Source: Desulfomonilaceae bacterium (GTDB lineage Bacteria > Desulfobacterota > Desulfomonilia > Desulfomonilales > Desulfomonilaceae). Taken from it: 64,000 nucleotides of DNA. This document shows, piece by piece, positions 1 to 9,140 of this stretch (position 1 is the stretch's first letter; every line of letters begins with the position of its first letter). The notes under the pieces were generated by a model. It saw nothing but the letters and a program-made list of their open reading frames with translations. It was not told the DNA's origin and ran no database searches. The translations under genes were made by a program, and so were the position numbers. The stretch is from the NCBI GenBank assembly GCA_041662605.1, contig JBAZSD010000011.1:1-64000 (forward strand), given 5' to 3'.

Positions 1-292
1 CCAACCTCCAAAAAACAAACGGCCTTAGATCTGTCTCCTCCAGAAAAGAGCCGCATCTCAGATCATTGACCAAGAGGTAGATTCATATTACCAGGTAACT
101 CGGCCGCGAATAACTGAGGGGTTACGTTATCTTCCCCAATTTTACTAGACAGCCGAAAACCGGAACAATATCAGTGAAGGCGATTATTGGTGGATTATTC
201 CTGCAGTGTCAGAAATGCAATAGTGAGTTTTCAGGTTGGCCTTTGGGTTGAGATTCACCTTGTGAGAGAAATCGATTAAACGTTGTTTTTCT

Positions 293-2590
293 TTAAGCTC
301 CAAATTTTGTCCGAATCAATTCAGCGCTTTCCATCGCCGCTGTTTTATAAATTTCTAAATAATCCTTCCACAGTTTGAAACAGTCCGCAAAATCCTTCTT
401 TTCGGGGTCATGAGCAACAGCAAGGCCGTTCCCATACTGCTCGAGCAGTCGTTTAGTTTTTTCAACATCCGTTGAGAAAACGGGAACTCCACAGGCTAGG
501 GCTTCAAACATTACCGCAGGCCCTTGTTCTGCGAATGCGCTCGTTATGACCAGTCCCGATAGAACAGCATAGAGTTGTTCCGGTCTTTCAAGGAAAGGGA
601 TCCACCTGAAGTTACTCAATTTGTATTTGGCGGCAATAGCTGGCACCTCATCTCGAAGAGGACCATCGCCAATCATCACGAAAAAGCTGTCATCTTTGAA
701 TATCTGCATCCAGTATGCTAGTCTCAAGAAACCGAGGGGTCTGTTCTTCTCTCGCAGTTCTCCAACAAAACCAAAAATGGCGCGATTTGACGGCAAACCC
801 AAATGTGTTAATTGGTCTTGAAGTTCCGAGTTTGAGAGAGTCCTTACAAAAAATGTGGAACTGCAAATCTTATTCTCATGAGAAAAGTCAATTTCATGTC
901 CTCTTTTGGAGGCGTCAAAAACCACGGGCTTTCTTGCTGTAAGAAATTGGTAAATTTGGGTCTGAACATCTCTCAGTTTCCCGTACATACCGATTAACAC
1001 ATTCTCAATAAGCAATCGATGTTCTTCACTAATAATATCCACAAGTCTAAGAGCAATTTTCACAACTTTTCTGTCCAGTTGCCAAACAGAAGCCCTTAAA
1101 CGCTCGTTTTCAGCGATTGTCCGAAGAAGTAGGTTGTGAATGACCTTCGTATGTTGTGGCCCGATATTGGACAGAATTCGCCTGCGCAAATTTTGGATTG
1201 AATGATGAGACCATGCTGTTTGAAGCCAACTACCAGGCCGTACTCGATAAAAATATAATGGCCTTGGGAGCACATCCATATCAAAGCCATCTAGAACCAA
1301 TCTTGCCAGGAATTCCCAATCTTCCGAAACTTCGCCTCGCGGACTACAGAACCCCCCCAATGCCTCAAATACTGTTTTCTTAATGCAGAAATTGGAGGCG
1401 CCAAAAGGGTTGTCATAAATCCCAATTTCAATGGAAGCGCCCAAAGGCATCCAGAATCTTATTATACTGGCACTATCGACGATCCCACCAACCCCTTCAA
1501 AGTAAACCAGTGGGCATGTAAGGCAATCCGCCCCTGACCGTAGCATTCCTCTTACGAAGTTTGAGATTAGGGTCTTGGCTGCGAGATCGTCTGAATCCAA
1601 GAAAAAGATGAATTCGCCTCTCGCATGTCTAACCGCACAATTTCTTGTTGGTCCCAAGCTTTCATTTTCCTTTTTCATTATGAATCGCCAAGATTTGGAA
1701 GCATACTCTATGGCTAACGATTCAAATATTCGAAGAGATTCAGTATCTGTGCTCCCATCATCTACTACAATCACCTCAAAGTTTTTGTAATCATTATCTT
1801 CAACGGACTTCAATAAGTACCGAAGATTCGCACCATCATTGAAATGAGCAACACATACAGAGACAAGCGGGCCCGTTTTAGATTCAGGTAGTTCTCGGTC
1901 TTGTCTGGCCTGTTTTTCAATAGATTTATCCGCTAAAGAGCTGAGAGAAATATCGCCATTAAGGTAGTGCAGCGGCACAACCTTCTTAAGGTCTACATTC
2001 CATTCTTGTCTGGATGTCCATTCCAGGATGCTGCTTGTATGAGAGATAACCAAATCACTGTGTTCGCAGCAGTATTTTTCAGCAAAATCCAATTCTCTTT
2101 CTCGGATAAAACTACTCAGATAGTCAGGTGCTTCTAACGCCTGCCCCCTTTCGAACTCATGACAGGTTCTTAGCCAACTAACTAAGAGAGTTTTCTCTAG
2201 ACCAAGTCCTGTCCTCTTAGCTCTTATTGGAATAAAACCAGAAGCGTCAAAAACATCGAATATGACACACTCATAATTTGTTTCCGTTATATAATCAAAA
2301 ACTCGTACAGACTGATCAACGAAGGGTCTGTAATCAACTAGACGCGCGTCTCGTGGCTGGCGTCTAAGTACATCTATTTCTGTCAGCGACTTAATTCTTA
2401 TTTGAAAGCCAAAATTCCTCTTCAAATAAACTTCATATTGACGGACATCACAGTCACAAAGTAAAAGAATAGTGACGTCTGATGCTCGACTCAAACAAGA
2501 TGTAATCCCATAAGCATACCCAAGATCGAAATTAAGGGAGTCCGCGCTCTTTCCACCGATAGGTGGTAAAACCAACAAGATCGAGTCCAT
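293..2590 (-). CDS. Fused glycosyltransferase, GT2 domain between two GT4-like halves
   Basis: This 765-residue protein probably adds sugars to a surface polysaccharide or lipid-linked glycan at the cytoplasmic face of the membrane. A GT-A (GT2) domain begins near residue 242 (VSVCVAHFN), with the nucleotide-sugar motif VVDDGSTD near 275 and the metal-binding LDSDD at 331-335. The C-terminal third (about 600-765) looks like the donor half of a GT4/GT-B enzyme, with FGFVGELREKNRP and EQGPAVMFEALACGVPV from residue 688. Residues 1-230 have a Rossmann-like alternation and a DLVISHTSS segment that resemble the acceptor half of GT-B enzymes, so the GT2 domain may sit inside a GT4 enzyme; this is inference. 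The start is supported by AGGAGA six bases upstream of the ATG. It is transcribed away from the plus-strand glycan genes. Donor and acceptor are unknown. Confidence 0.85.
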   Translation of the reverse strand: MDSILLVLPPIGGKSADSLNFDLGYAYGITSCLSRASDVTILLLCDCDVRQYEVYLKRNFGFQIRIKSLTEIDVLRRQPRDARLVDYRPFVDQSVRVFDYITETNYECVIFDVFDASGFIPIRAKRTGLGLEKTLLVSWLRTCHEFERGQALEAPDYLSSFIRERELDFAEKYCCEHSDLVISHTSSILEWTSRQEWNVDLKKVVPLHYLNGDISLSSLADKSIEKQARQDRELPESKTGPLVSVCVAHFNDGANLRYLLKSVEDNDYKNFEVIVVDDGSTDTESLRIFESLAIEYASKSWRFIMKKENESLGPTRNCAVRHARGEFIFFLDSDDLAAKTLISNFVRGMLRSGADCLTCPLVYFEGVGGIVDSASIIRFWMPLGASIEIGIYDNPFGASNFCIKKTVFEALGGFCSPRGEVSEDWEFLARLVLDGFDMDVLPRPLYFYRVRPGSWLQTAWSHHSIQNLRRRILSNIGPQHTKVIHNLLLRTIAENERLRASVWQLDRKVVKIALRLVDIISEEHRLLIENVLIGMYGKLRDVQTQIYQFLTARKPVVFDASKRGHEIDFSHENKICSSTFFVRTLSNSELQDQLTHLGLPSNRAIFGFVGELREKNRPLGFLRLAYWMQIFKDDSFFVMIGDGPLRDEVPAIAAKYKLSNFRWIPFLERPEQLYAVLSGLVITSAFAEQGPAVMFEALACGVPVFSTDVEKTKRLLEQYGNGLAVAHDPEKKDFADCFKLWKDYLEIYKTAAMESAELIRTKFGA

Positions 2591-3130
2591 TTAAATCTCC
2601 TAGTGACTTTCAAACTCCCGGCTTTAAGATGTCTTGTGCCATTTTTAAGTCAATTTTCGATTTCACATAACTTCAAGAAAAGTTAAGTTATCGAAATAGC
2701 ATGTAATGAGGCCAAACCCAAATTAAATGTTGCTTCTTTATGACCTATAGTTTTGCCATTTTTAGAAAACCTGGCTCGCTGGTGAAGAGCGGGACAGTTT
2801 TTTGTAAATTAGAGCCTACAAAATGCCTCAAACTAGGCCCTATGAAACAGTCCCTGAAATGTATCTTGTCAACTCCGAAAGGCTGTGGCAGATTCCTCTT
2901 GGTCATCGGTGTTCCTCCTGTCAGTTTTCCCAAACCGTCTATGGCAGGAACACCGATTGTTCTTAATATATTATCTTAAAATTTCAAGCTATTAACTCAA
3001 AAGTGGCAAAACTATAATTATAGTAAATGATGCTTAAAGTTGAACTATTGGAGCCAACATATCGAAGGCAAAACATTATTGTCAATTAGGACGCTTATAG
3101 ACAGTTGTAGATAGTTTTGTGGGGTCAGAA
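2591..3130. other. AT-rich divergent intergenic region without a recognised gene
   Basis: About 540 bases separate the minus-strand glycosyltransferase from the plus-strand deacetylase, so promoters for both should lie here. The sequence is visibly AT-rich. It contains a 12-bp inverted repeat (separate entry). Short open frames of 60-80 codons exist on both strands at 2740-2979, but I recognise no family in them and they may be remnants of a mobile element. Confidence 0.5.
2905..2957. repeat. 12-bp perfect inverted repeat
   Basis: ATCGGTGTTCCT at 2905-2916 is exactly repeated in inverted form as AGGAACACCGAT at 2946-2957, with a 29-base spacer. There is no T-run after it, so it is not a typical intrinsic terminator. 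It could be an operator or the remains of a small mobile element. Confidence 0.6.
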
Positions 3131-3934
3131 ATGATCTTGATGTATCACAACATTTCCGAAAAGGCGCTAACGAAGTGGCACGTAAGCGCGGGGACCTTTG
3201 AACGCCAAATGGCGTACTTGCAAAATTATGATGTGGTCTATCTCGAAAACTACAATCCAAATAATCCAAAACAGGCTGTGATCACATTTGATGACGCTTA
3301 CTCAGATGTTGTTAAATATGCTCTGCCAATACTCGAAAAATGGAATTATCCATTTGAGATTTTTGTGATTGGAAATCACATCGGAAAGAGCAATTATTTT
3401 GATAGCGGGGTTGAACCAGAGTCGCAGTGCGGTGACATGGAAGAACTGGAACTGGCTGCCAGTTCCCTAGCTAGGCTTCAATGGCATTCCAGAAGTCACC
3501 CCCGGTTGGCTACGATGCCATTACACATCGTTAATAGAGAATTGGATGTTCCGGACTATCTGACCGAACTTTTTCCAAAGCCACATTTTAGGTGGTTTGC
3601 ATACCCCTACGGAAGCCATAACGAAAAAACCATTAGTGCAGCCAGGCTAAAATTTGATGGAGCAGTGTCTGTCAATTTGGGAAATGACATTGATATTTAT
3701 CAACTTAACAGAATAACTGTCGTTGAAGACAGCAAGCTCTTTCTGTCATTTCACGAGAAAGACATGTGGTTCACAAAGATGGAAAGAGAGTTGATGATAA
3801 AAACAGAGCAGGCCGCTACTTTGAAAACCATTTTGAAATCTCGTTCCTGGCGTTATACGGCCCCTTTGAGAACACTCGGGAAATTCGCGACCAACATCAA
3901 GACTCATTTAAACGCAGGTTCCTCTAAACTCTAG
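3131..3934 (+). CDS. Polysaccharide deacetylase (NodB/CE4 family)
   Basis: Carbohydrate esterase of family 4, which removes acetyl groups from N-acetylated sugars using a divalent metal. The three hallmark motifs are visible: TFDDAYSD at about residues 52-59 (the paired Asp), WHSRSHPRL with the metal-binding His, and RWFAYPYGSHN further on. At 267 residues it is a compact, cytoplasmic-looking NodB domain with no signal peptide, so it may act on a lipid-linked intermediate rather than on exported polymer. I prefer the ATG at 3131 (protein begins MILMYHNIS, as is common in the family); an in-frame GTG at 3119 would add four residues. It heads the plus-strand glycan cluster, 15 bases before the ABC exporter. 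Confidence 0.85.
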   Translation: MILMYHNISEKALTKWHVSAGTFERQMAYLQNYDVVYLENYNPNNPKQAVITFDDAYSDVVKYALPILEKWNYPFEIFVIGNHIGKSNYFDSGVEPESQCGDMEELELAASSLARLQWHSRSHPRLATMPLHIVNRELDVPDYLTELFPKPHFRWFAYPYGSHNEKTISAARLKFDGAVSVNLGNDIDIYQLNRITVVEDSKLFLSFHEKDMWFTKMERELMIKTEQAATLKTILKSRSWRYTAPLRTLGKFATNIKTHLNAGSSKL

Positions 3935-3949
3935 AACAGACTTAACAGA

Positions 3950-5803
3950 ATGCCCACTAACTCCAATTCTCGAAATATAGAATCCCATCACAATTTGAAT
4001 GAATTGCTGGTGAATTTTTGGCATCACCTTTCAAAAAGTCGCCAGCGGCAATTGGCGTTATTGCTCTTGTTAATGCTCGCGAGCGCTTTTTCAGAAGTGA
4101 TCAGTCTTGGGGCCGTTCTGCCGTTCATAGGAGTAATGATAGCCCCGGATAAGGTTTTCAATCATACTACGTTTAGGCCATTGTTCGAATCTGTCGGAAT
4201 CACTTCGGCGGAACAGCTCTCCGCTCCACTCACCATGGCGTTTGCCTTGGCGGCATTAGGCGCGGGATCTATCCGGTTGCTGTTGTTGTGGGTCAACTCA
4301 AGACTTTCCAACGCTATCGGAGCGGACATTAGTATAGACGTGTATAGACGCACACTTTACCAGCCATATCGAATTCATGTCTCACGCAACAGTAGCGAAT
4401 TGATAGCAGCCATAACCGGCAAGACATGGAAAGCTACAATAGTGTTGTATGAAGCGACAACCATCGTCAGCGCAACATTCTTGTTGATAGCGCTCATTGC
4501 AACCCTCGTAGCTATAGATCCGTTTGTAGTGTTTGTAGCCACACTTGTTTTCGGAGTTAGCTATGGCCTTATAACTTGGGCCTCTCGTCGGCAGCTTCGA
4601 ATCAATAGCCGCCGGACAGCGATTGAAAGTACTCAGGTCGTAAAGGCTTTACAGGAGGGTCTAGGAGCAATTAGAGATGTACTGCTGAATGGGACACAAC
4701 AGTTTTATTGTGACAACTATCGTCGAGCTGATGTGCCCTACCGTGAGGCTAACGCTAGCAATTTATTTATAATTTTTGCGCCGAGGTTTGCAATGGAAGC
4801 CATAGGATTGGTCTTGATCTCAGGACTGGCTTATGGTCTAAGCCGAGAAGCCGGGGGACTCTCCACTGCTTTACCAGTCCTGGGCGCGTTGGCCCTCGGG
4901 GCGCAGCGCCTCCTGCCTGCCATTCAACAGATCTACGGATCCTGGTCGGGCATTGCGGCTAATCAAGTATCTCTTAGTGAAGTGATTGACCTGCTTGATC
5001 AACCTTTACCAGCGGAGGCATTGGAGTCATTGCCTGAGCCATTAGAATTCAAGGCTTCTATATGCTTCAAATCGGTCTGGTTTCGTTATGTTGAAGATAG
5101 TCAATGGGTGCTACAAGACGTAAATATGTCCATTCCAAAAGGGTTCAGGATGGGATTTGTGGGAAGCACCGGCAGTGGAAAGAGCACTATGCTGGACTTA
5201 CTTATGGGATTATTGGAACCGACCAAGGGGCGGATATTGGTAGACGGTTTGCCAATTAAGGGCAAGCGACTCCGATCTTGGCAGCAAGCGATCGCGCATG
5301 TGCCACAAAGTATTTTTATCGCTGATTCGACGCTGGCCGAGAATATTGCTTTGGGACTTCCTCGACATTCAATTGATATGGCACGGGTTCGACAGGCGGC
5401 AAGTCAGGCTCAAATAGCTGACTTCATTGAAAGCCAGCCTAAAAAGTATTATACATCCGTTGGGGAGAGAGGAGTACGACTCTCTGGTGGACAGAAGCAG
5501 CGGATCGGCATTGCTAGGGCGTTGTATAAAAACGCTTCAATTCTTGTTTTCGATGAAGCCACTAGTGCGCTTGACAACGAGACTGAGTATGCTGTCATGA
5601 ATTCTATTGAGAGCCTAAACAGAGAATTAACTATCTTAATAATAGCTCATCGTCTAACCACCATTCAACATTGTGATCAAATTGTAGAACTAGAGCATGG
5701 TAGCGTTGTGGCTCAAGGATCCTATGAAGAACTAATGAAAGATAGCCCCAGCTTTCGGAGAATGGCCATCGTTAGGGCTGTAGACAGACAGATAGATGTG
5801 TGA
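3950..5803 (+). CDS. ABC exporter, fused permease and ATPase (MsbA/lipid-sugar flippase type)
   Basis: A half-transporter of 617 residues that works as a dimer in the inner membrane and flips or exports a lipid-linked product using ATP. The N-terminal ~340 residues are a multi-span membrane domain (for example LALLLLLMLASAF and ATFLLIALIATLVA). The ATPase follows with Walker A GSTGSGKST near residue 404, the Q-loop in IAHVPQSIF, signature LSGGQKQRIGIARAL near 510, Walker B ILVFDEATSALD and the H-loop IIAHRLTT. Length and order match MsbA/PglK-like exporters. Its place between a deacetylase and glycan-modifying enzymes suggests a lipid-linked oligosaccharide as cargo; that is inference. No strong ribosome binding site is seen before the ATG. 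Confidence 0.9.
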   Translation: MPTNSNSRNIESHHNLNELLVNFWHHLSKSRQRQLALLLLLMLASAFSEVISLGAVLPFIGVMIAPDKVFNHTTFRPLFESVGITSAEQLSAPLTMAFALAALGAGSIRLLLLWVNSRLSNAIGADISIDVYRRTLYQPYRIHVSRNSSELIAAITGKTWKATIVLYEATTIVSATFLLIALIATLVAIDPFVVFVATLVFGVSYGLITWASRRQLRINSRRTAIESTQVVKALQEGLGAIRDVLLNGTQQFYCDNYRRADVPYREANASNLFIIFAPRFAMEAIGLVLISGLAYGLSREAGGLSTALPVLGALALGAQRLLPAIQQIYGSWSGIAANQVSLSEVIDLLDQPLPAEALESLPEPLEFKASICFKSVWFRYVEDSQWVLQDVNMSIPKGFRMGFVGSTGSGKSTMLDLLMGLLEPTKGRILVDGLPIKGKRLRSWQQAIAHVPQSIFIADSTLAENIALGLPRHSIDMARVRQAASQAQIADFIESQPKKYYTSVGERGVRLSGGQKQRIGIARALYKNASILVFDEATSALDNETEYAVMNSIESLNRELTILIIAHRLTTIQHCDQIVELEHGSVVAQGSYEELMKDSPSFRRMAIVRAVDRQIDV

Positions 5804-5867
5804 TGTTTCGAACTTAATGACAACTGCATGGCTATCTTTTGGACACCGGTTGTAATAGAGGCAGACC

Positions 5868-6920
5868 TTGTTAGATCAGCCATTTGTACCAGTCCGCGCT
5901 GAACAATCAGATCACGACGCGATAATTATGCTGGAGCAATACATATGGGGTTCGGCAGAAGAGGCGACACTTGAATATTTGCACTGGTGTCTCCAAGATC
6001 CAGCTGGCCAATCGATCGTTTACATTATTAAGAATGACTCGGGCCGTGTCTTGTCATTGCATATGTTGCTCAACGTGCCAGCCTGCCTAGAAGGCAAACG
6101 AATTAAGGCGGGCATATCAATTAACGTGGCCACACATCCAGATTACAGGCGCAAAGGATTGTCTACCCAAGTTGCAGACTCTATCCTTGGCGAGGCAAAG
6201 CGGCAGGGAATTGCATTTCTATTCTCTGTGCCAAATTCGATGAGTCATCGTTTATTTACGGACAAAAATAACTTTGTGAATCTGGGCAAACCATTGCTTT
6301 TGGTCCGGTGGATCGATCCGGCCATTTTGATTGCAAAACATGGATTGCCCAATGTGGCCAAAAGTTTGAGTTTTGTAACGAAGTTAATATCCGGGACTCT
6401 TAATATTAAAAAGAACAGTTCCATTCGGGTTAGATATCTGGAGAACTTAGATGGGCTGAAATTCTCAAAACTTTCGGCGCCCACTGATTTCCATTTTGCC
6501 CTTGATAGACACTGGTTGCGATGGCGCTATGCGGAACACCCTTTCAGGAAATATAAATTTGCCCTCGTTGGTGATGTTGGTTCTCCTGAAGCTCTTGTTG
6601 TCTACGAAGTGGTGGCACAGTACAAGAGGGCGCTGATAATGGAATTTCTTGCAGTAAAAGAAGTCTCAGCACGAGTTGCACAAGCCCTGATGGATGATGT
6701 TGTTGAAAAGTGTAAAGCTGCTGGCTGTTCCTCTGTGTGTTGTTTGGGTTCCCCTCTTTCCAGAAAAACCACCATGCTGAGGAAAATTGGATTCTGGGCA
6801 TTTCCGTTTAATTCAGTCTGGCGTCCTAAAATAGTTCTGAGGAGCCAGAAGCCTATGCCGGCTGAGTTTTCACTTTCTTCCATGGACATTTCTTATGGTC
6901 CGCTTATAAACTTTGGGTGA
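5868..6920 (+). CDS. GNAT-family acyltransferase
   Basis: A protein of 350 residues with an acetyl-CoA-binding GNAT motif, NVATHPDYRRKGLSTQVAD, at about residues 84-102, where RRKGLS is the pyrophosphate-binding loop. The second half (HWLRWRYAEHPF, then EFLAVKEVSARVAQALMDD) looks like a second, degenerate GNAT unit, an arrangement I associate with acyltransferases in polysaccharide clusters. It likely acylates a sugar amine or similar group on the glycan made by neighbouring enzymes. The start is TTG at 5868, supported by AGAGG six bases upstream. Its last 8 bases overlap the next gene, so the two are translationally linked. Confidence 0.75.
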   Translation: MLDQPFVPVRAEQSDHDAIIMLEQYIWGSAEEATLEYLHWCLQDPAGQSIVYIIKNDSGRVLSLHMLLNVPACLEGKRIKAGISINVATHPDYRRKGLSTQVADSILGEAKRQGIAFLFSVPNSMSHRLFTDKNNFVNLGKPLLLVRWIDPAILIAKHGLPNVAKSLSFVTKLISGTLNIKKNSSIRVRYLENLDGLKFSKLSAPTDFHFALDRHWLRWRYAEHPFRKYKFALVGDVGSPEALVVYEVVAQYKRALIMEFLAVKEVSARVAQALMDDVVEKCKAAGCSSVCCLGSPLSRKTTMLRKIGFWAFPFNSVWRPKIVLRSQKPMPAEFSLSSMDISYGPLINFG

Positions 6921-7875
6921 AGCCCCGCGGTTCATGGACACAAACATAAATCCAACCCCAAAGGTCCAGGAACAAACGGTTGATGAAAAATACCTCTCTG
7001 ATTTTTGTAGAGCCAGGGGGGTCCGTTTTTTTGTTACTGGAGGTTTATTTTGGATGTCTCGCGGAATGAGACTGTTCTCTCCTTGGCCGTCCTCTCGACC
7101 GATTTCATTGACAAGACACAATTTAAGGTTCATGTGGTCCCAAAAGGCCATGTTCCTTCATTACATTTCCAAGGATGATAAACCCTATTTTCAAGGGTAT
7201 GATCTTGTTGTTGAAAAGAATTATGATTTCGGAAGTATCACAAGCAGCAAGCGCCGCCACAATGTTCGGTGGGCCCTAAAACATTGCTCGGTAGAACGGG
7301 TTCCATTTGATTCATTAGTTAGGGAAAGCGACGTTCTGATTGAAGACACATATCAGCGTCAGGGACGAGAATTTAATAAGTCTGTTCTGGAGATGTGGAA
7401 AAACTACTTCAGATTAGCCGAGTTAAATCCTTTATTTGAAGCTTGGGGCGCGTTTGTTTCTGACCAAATGGCCGCGTGCCATGTCTGTATCATTATTGAT
7501 GGTGGCGCTTACATTGAGATGACGTTTAGTCGCACTGATTTGCTGAGATTTCACCCTGTGGATGCTCTGTGTTTCGTTTTCACCCAGAATGCAATGAATC
7601 GAAACGGTATCACGCATGTATCTTATGGTAGGCGTCCTATAACAGGAGAGGCTGAGGGGCTCGTAAGCTTCAAGGAATCAATGGGCTTCAGAAAAATTCC
7701 ATTGAGAGAGCGAGTAGAAATTAACCCCATTTTGAAGCCGTTTTTATGCGGTCCCTTGAGACCAATAGCCCTTAATATTGTAGAGAAGTATTCCGACCGT
7801 TCAATGTACGCGAGGATAATAGCTGGAGTTACAAACACACTACGAGGTCAAATAAGGCATTCTCAGGAGGAATAA
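6913..7875 (+). CDS. FemAB/GNAT-like acyltransferase of a glycan cluster
   Basis: A 320-residue protein with a GNAT/FemAB-like fold pattern: YDLVVEKNYDF, then SSKRRHNVRWALKHC (basic segment before the fold's second half), AWGAFVSDQMAACHVCIII and ALCFVFTQNAMNRNG with HVSYGRRPI. This matches the broad Acetyltransf_6 type, which transfers amino-acyl or acyl groups; no exact family was recognised. The TTG at 6913 overlaps the stop of the preceding gene by 8 bases; an ATG at 6934 is an alternative start. Context argues for decoration of the same surface polymer. Confidence 0.65.
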   Translation: MGEAPRFMDTNINPTPKVQEQTVDEKYLSDFCRARGVRFFVTGGLFWMSRGMRLFSPWPSSRPISLTRHNLRFMWSQKAMFLHYISKDDKPYFQGYDLVVEKNYDFGSITSSKRRHNVRWALKHCSVERVPFDSLVRESDVLIEDTYQRQGREFNKSVLEMWKNYFRLAELNPLFEAWGAFVSDQMAACHVCIIIDGGAYIEMTFSRTDLLRFHPVDALCFVFTQNAMNRNGITHVSYGRRPITGEAEGLVSFKESMGFRKIPLRERVEINPILKPFLCGPLRPIALNIVEKYSDRSMYARIIAGVTNTLRGQIRHSQEE

Positions 7876-7967
7876 AAAGTAATATGGAGCGGGACTTTCT
7901 TGCCAGTGATTTGTTTCATGGGTGAGGAACATAATACGGTCCTTTCACTATGGGAGGAATTCTTGAA

Positions 7968-9008
7968 ATGAAGTTTTCGATCATAATACCAACACTTAAC
8001 AGAAGCGCCTCTCTTAAGATCACTCTTGATTCCTTGTTGGCCTTAAATTATCCACCGCAAGATTACGAAATACTAATAGTGGACAACGGTTCAAAAGACA
8101 ACACCCGAGAAGTAGCTGCTAACACAATTGAATTTCACCCCGCGCACGAAATAGGATATCACTACGAATCTCTCCCTGGCAATCTGTCTGCCCGACACAA
8201 AGGTGCACTTAGGTCAAAAGGCGACATTCTGATCTTCGTTGACGATGATATACAAGCTGATCCGGGATGGCTGACGGCCGTGGCCGAGGCGTTCGGAGAT
8301 CCAAAAACGCATCTTGTCGGCGGCAAGAACCTTCCAAAATACGAGTCAACGCCTCCTGATTGGTTGGACGCGTTTTGGTATCGAAACGGAGCCTTAAATC
8401 AGTGCTTTTATCTCAGCCTAGTGGATTTTGGGGATAAACTAGTCGAAATTAACCCGATCTATGTTTGGAGCCTCAATTTGTCCATCCGTAGACAGACACT
8501 GTTTGAAGTAGGTGGGTTCCATCCAGACTACATTCCTAAACCTTTTCAGCGTTATCAAGGAGATGGCGACACAGGATTAGCTTGGAAAGTCGCTGCCAAA
8601 GGTTTGAAAGTAATGTATCATCCTAGGGCACTGGTTTACCATGTGATTCCGGAATGCCGGCTACGAGTGGATTATTTTCGAGAGAGAATGTTTTTTGCAG
8701 GGGTTTGTGATTCCTATACGACAATCAGAAAAAACCGCGGAATAACCTCTGATTGGAAAATGCAATCACCATTCCCGCAGATCAAACGCCTATGGCGAAG
8801 AATGGCCGGTAAATTATCAGCAGACCCTTATGCTGAAATCAAGCAGCGAGTTCGCGAAGCTTGGCTGGAAGGTTATGCGTTCCACCAAGACGAAGTGCGC
8901 AAGGATCCAGAATTATTGAAGTGGGTTCTGAAAGAAGATTATTGGAACTATCGTTACGGTTCTTTCCTAGGGTCCAACAATAGCATGGAAGAGGAAGCAT
9001 CAAGTTAA
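7968..9008 (+). CDS. GT2-family glycosyltransferase
   Basis: Inverting GT-A glycosyltransferase of about 346 residues. Motifs: FSIIIPTLNRSASL at the N terminus, LIVDNGSKDNT, the metal-binding IFVDDDIQADPGWL, and a C-terminal FQRYQGDGDTGLAWKVAAKG with the ED/GD-type catalytic region. The ATG at 7968 is chosen over the one at 7950 because GGGAGG at 7952-7957 is placed as its ribosome binding site. The 3' end of this gene (from 8828) is duplicated as a broken fragment at 11661-11806. No membrane segments are seen, so it is probably cytoplasmic or peripheral. Confidence 0.88.
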   Translation: MKFSIIIPTLNRSASLKITLDSLLALNYPPQDYEILIVDNGSKDNTREVAANTIEFHPAHEIGYHYESLPGNLSARHKGALRSKGDILIFVDDDIQADPGWLTAVAEAFGDPKTHLVGGKNLPKYESTPPDWLDAFWYRNGALNQCFYLSLVDFGDKLVEINPIYVWSLNLSIRRQTLFEVGGFHPDYIPKPFQRYQGDGDTGLAWKVAAKGLKVMYHPRALVYHVIPECRLRVDYFRERMFFAGVCDSYTTIRKNRGITSDWKMQSPFPQIKRLWRRMAGKLSADPYAEIKQRVREAWLEGYAFHQDEVRKDPELLKWVLKEDYWNYRYGSFLGSNNSMEEEASS

Positions 9009-9140
9009 AAAAATTCAACAAATGGCGTATGGTGCAATTGGACGTGAGAATATATATGCTAGATTCTGTTCCTTTCTTATAAAACCGTTCTATGAACACA
9101 ATGGTTTACTCAGAGTCCCTATTAAAGAGACGGTAGCGCT

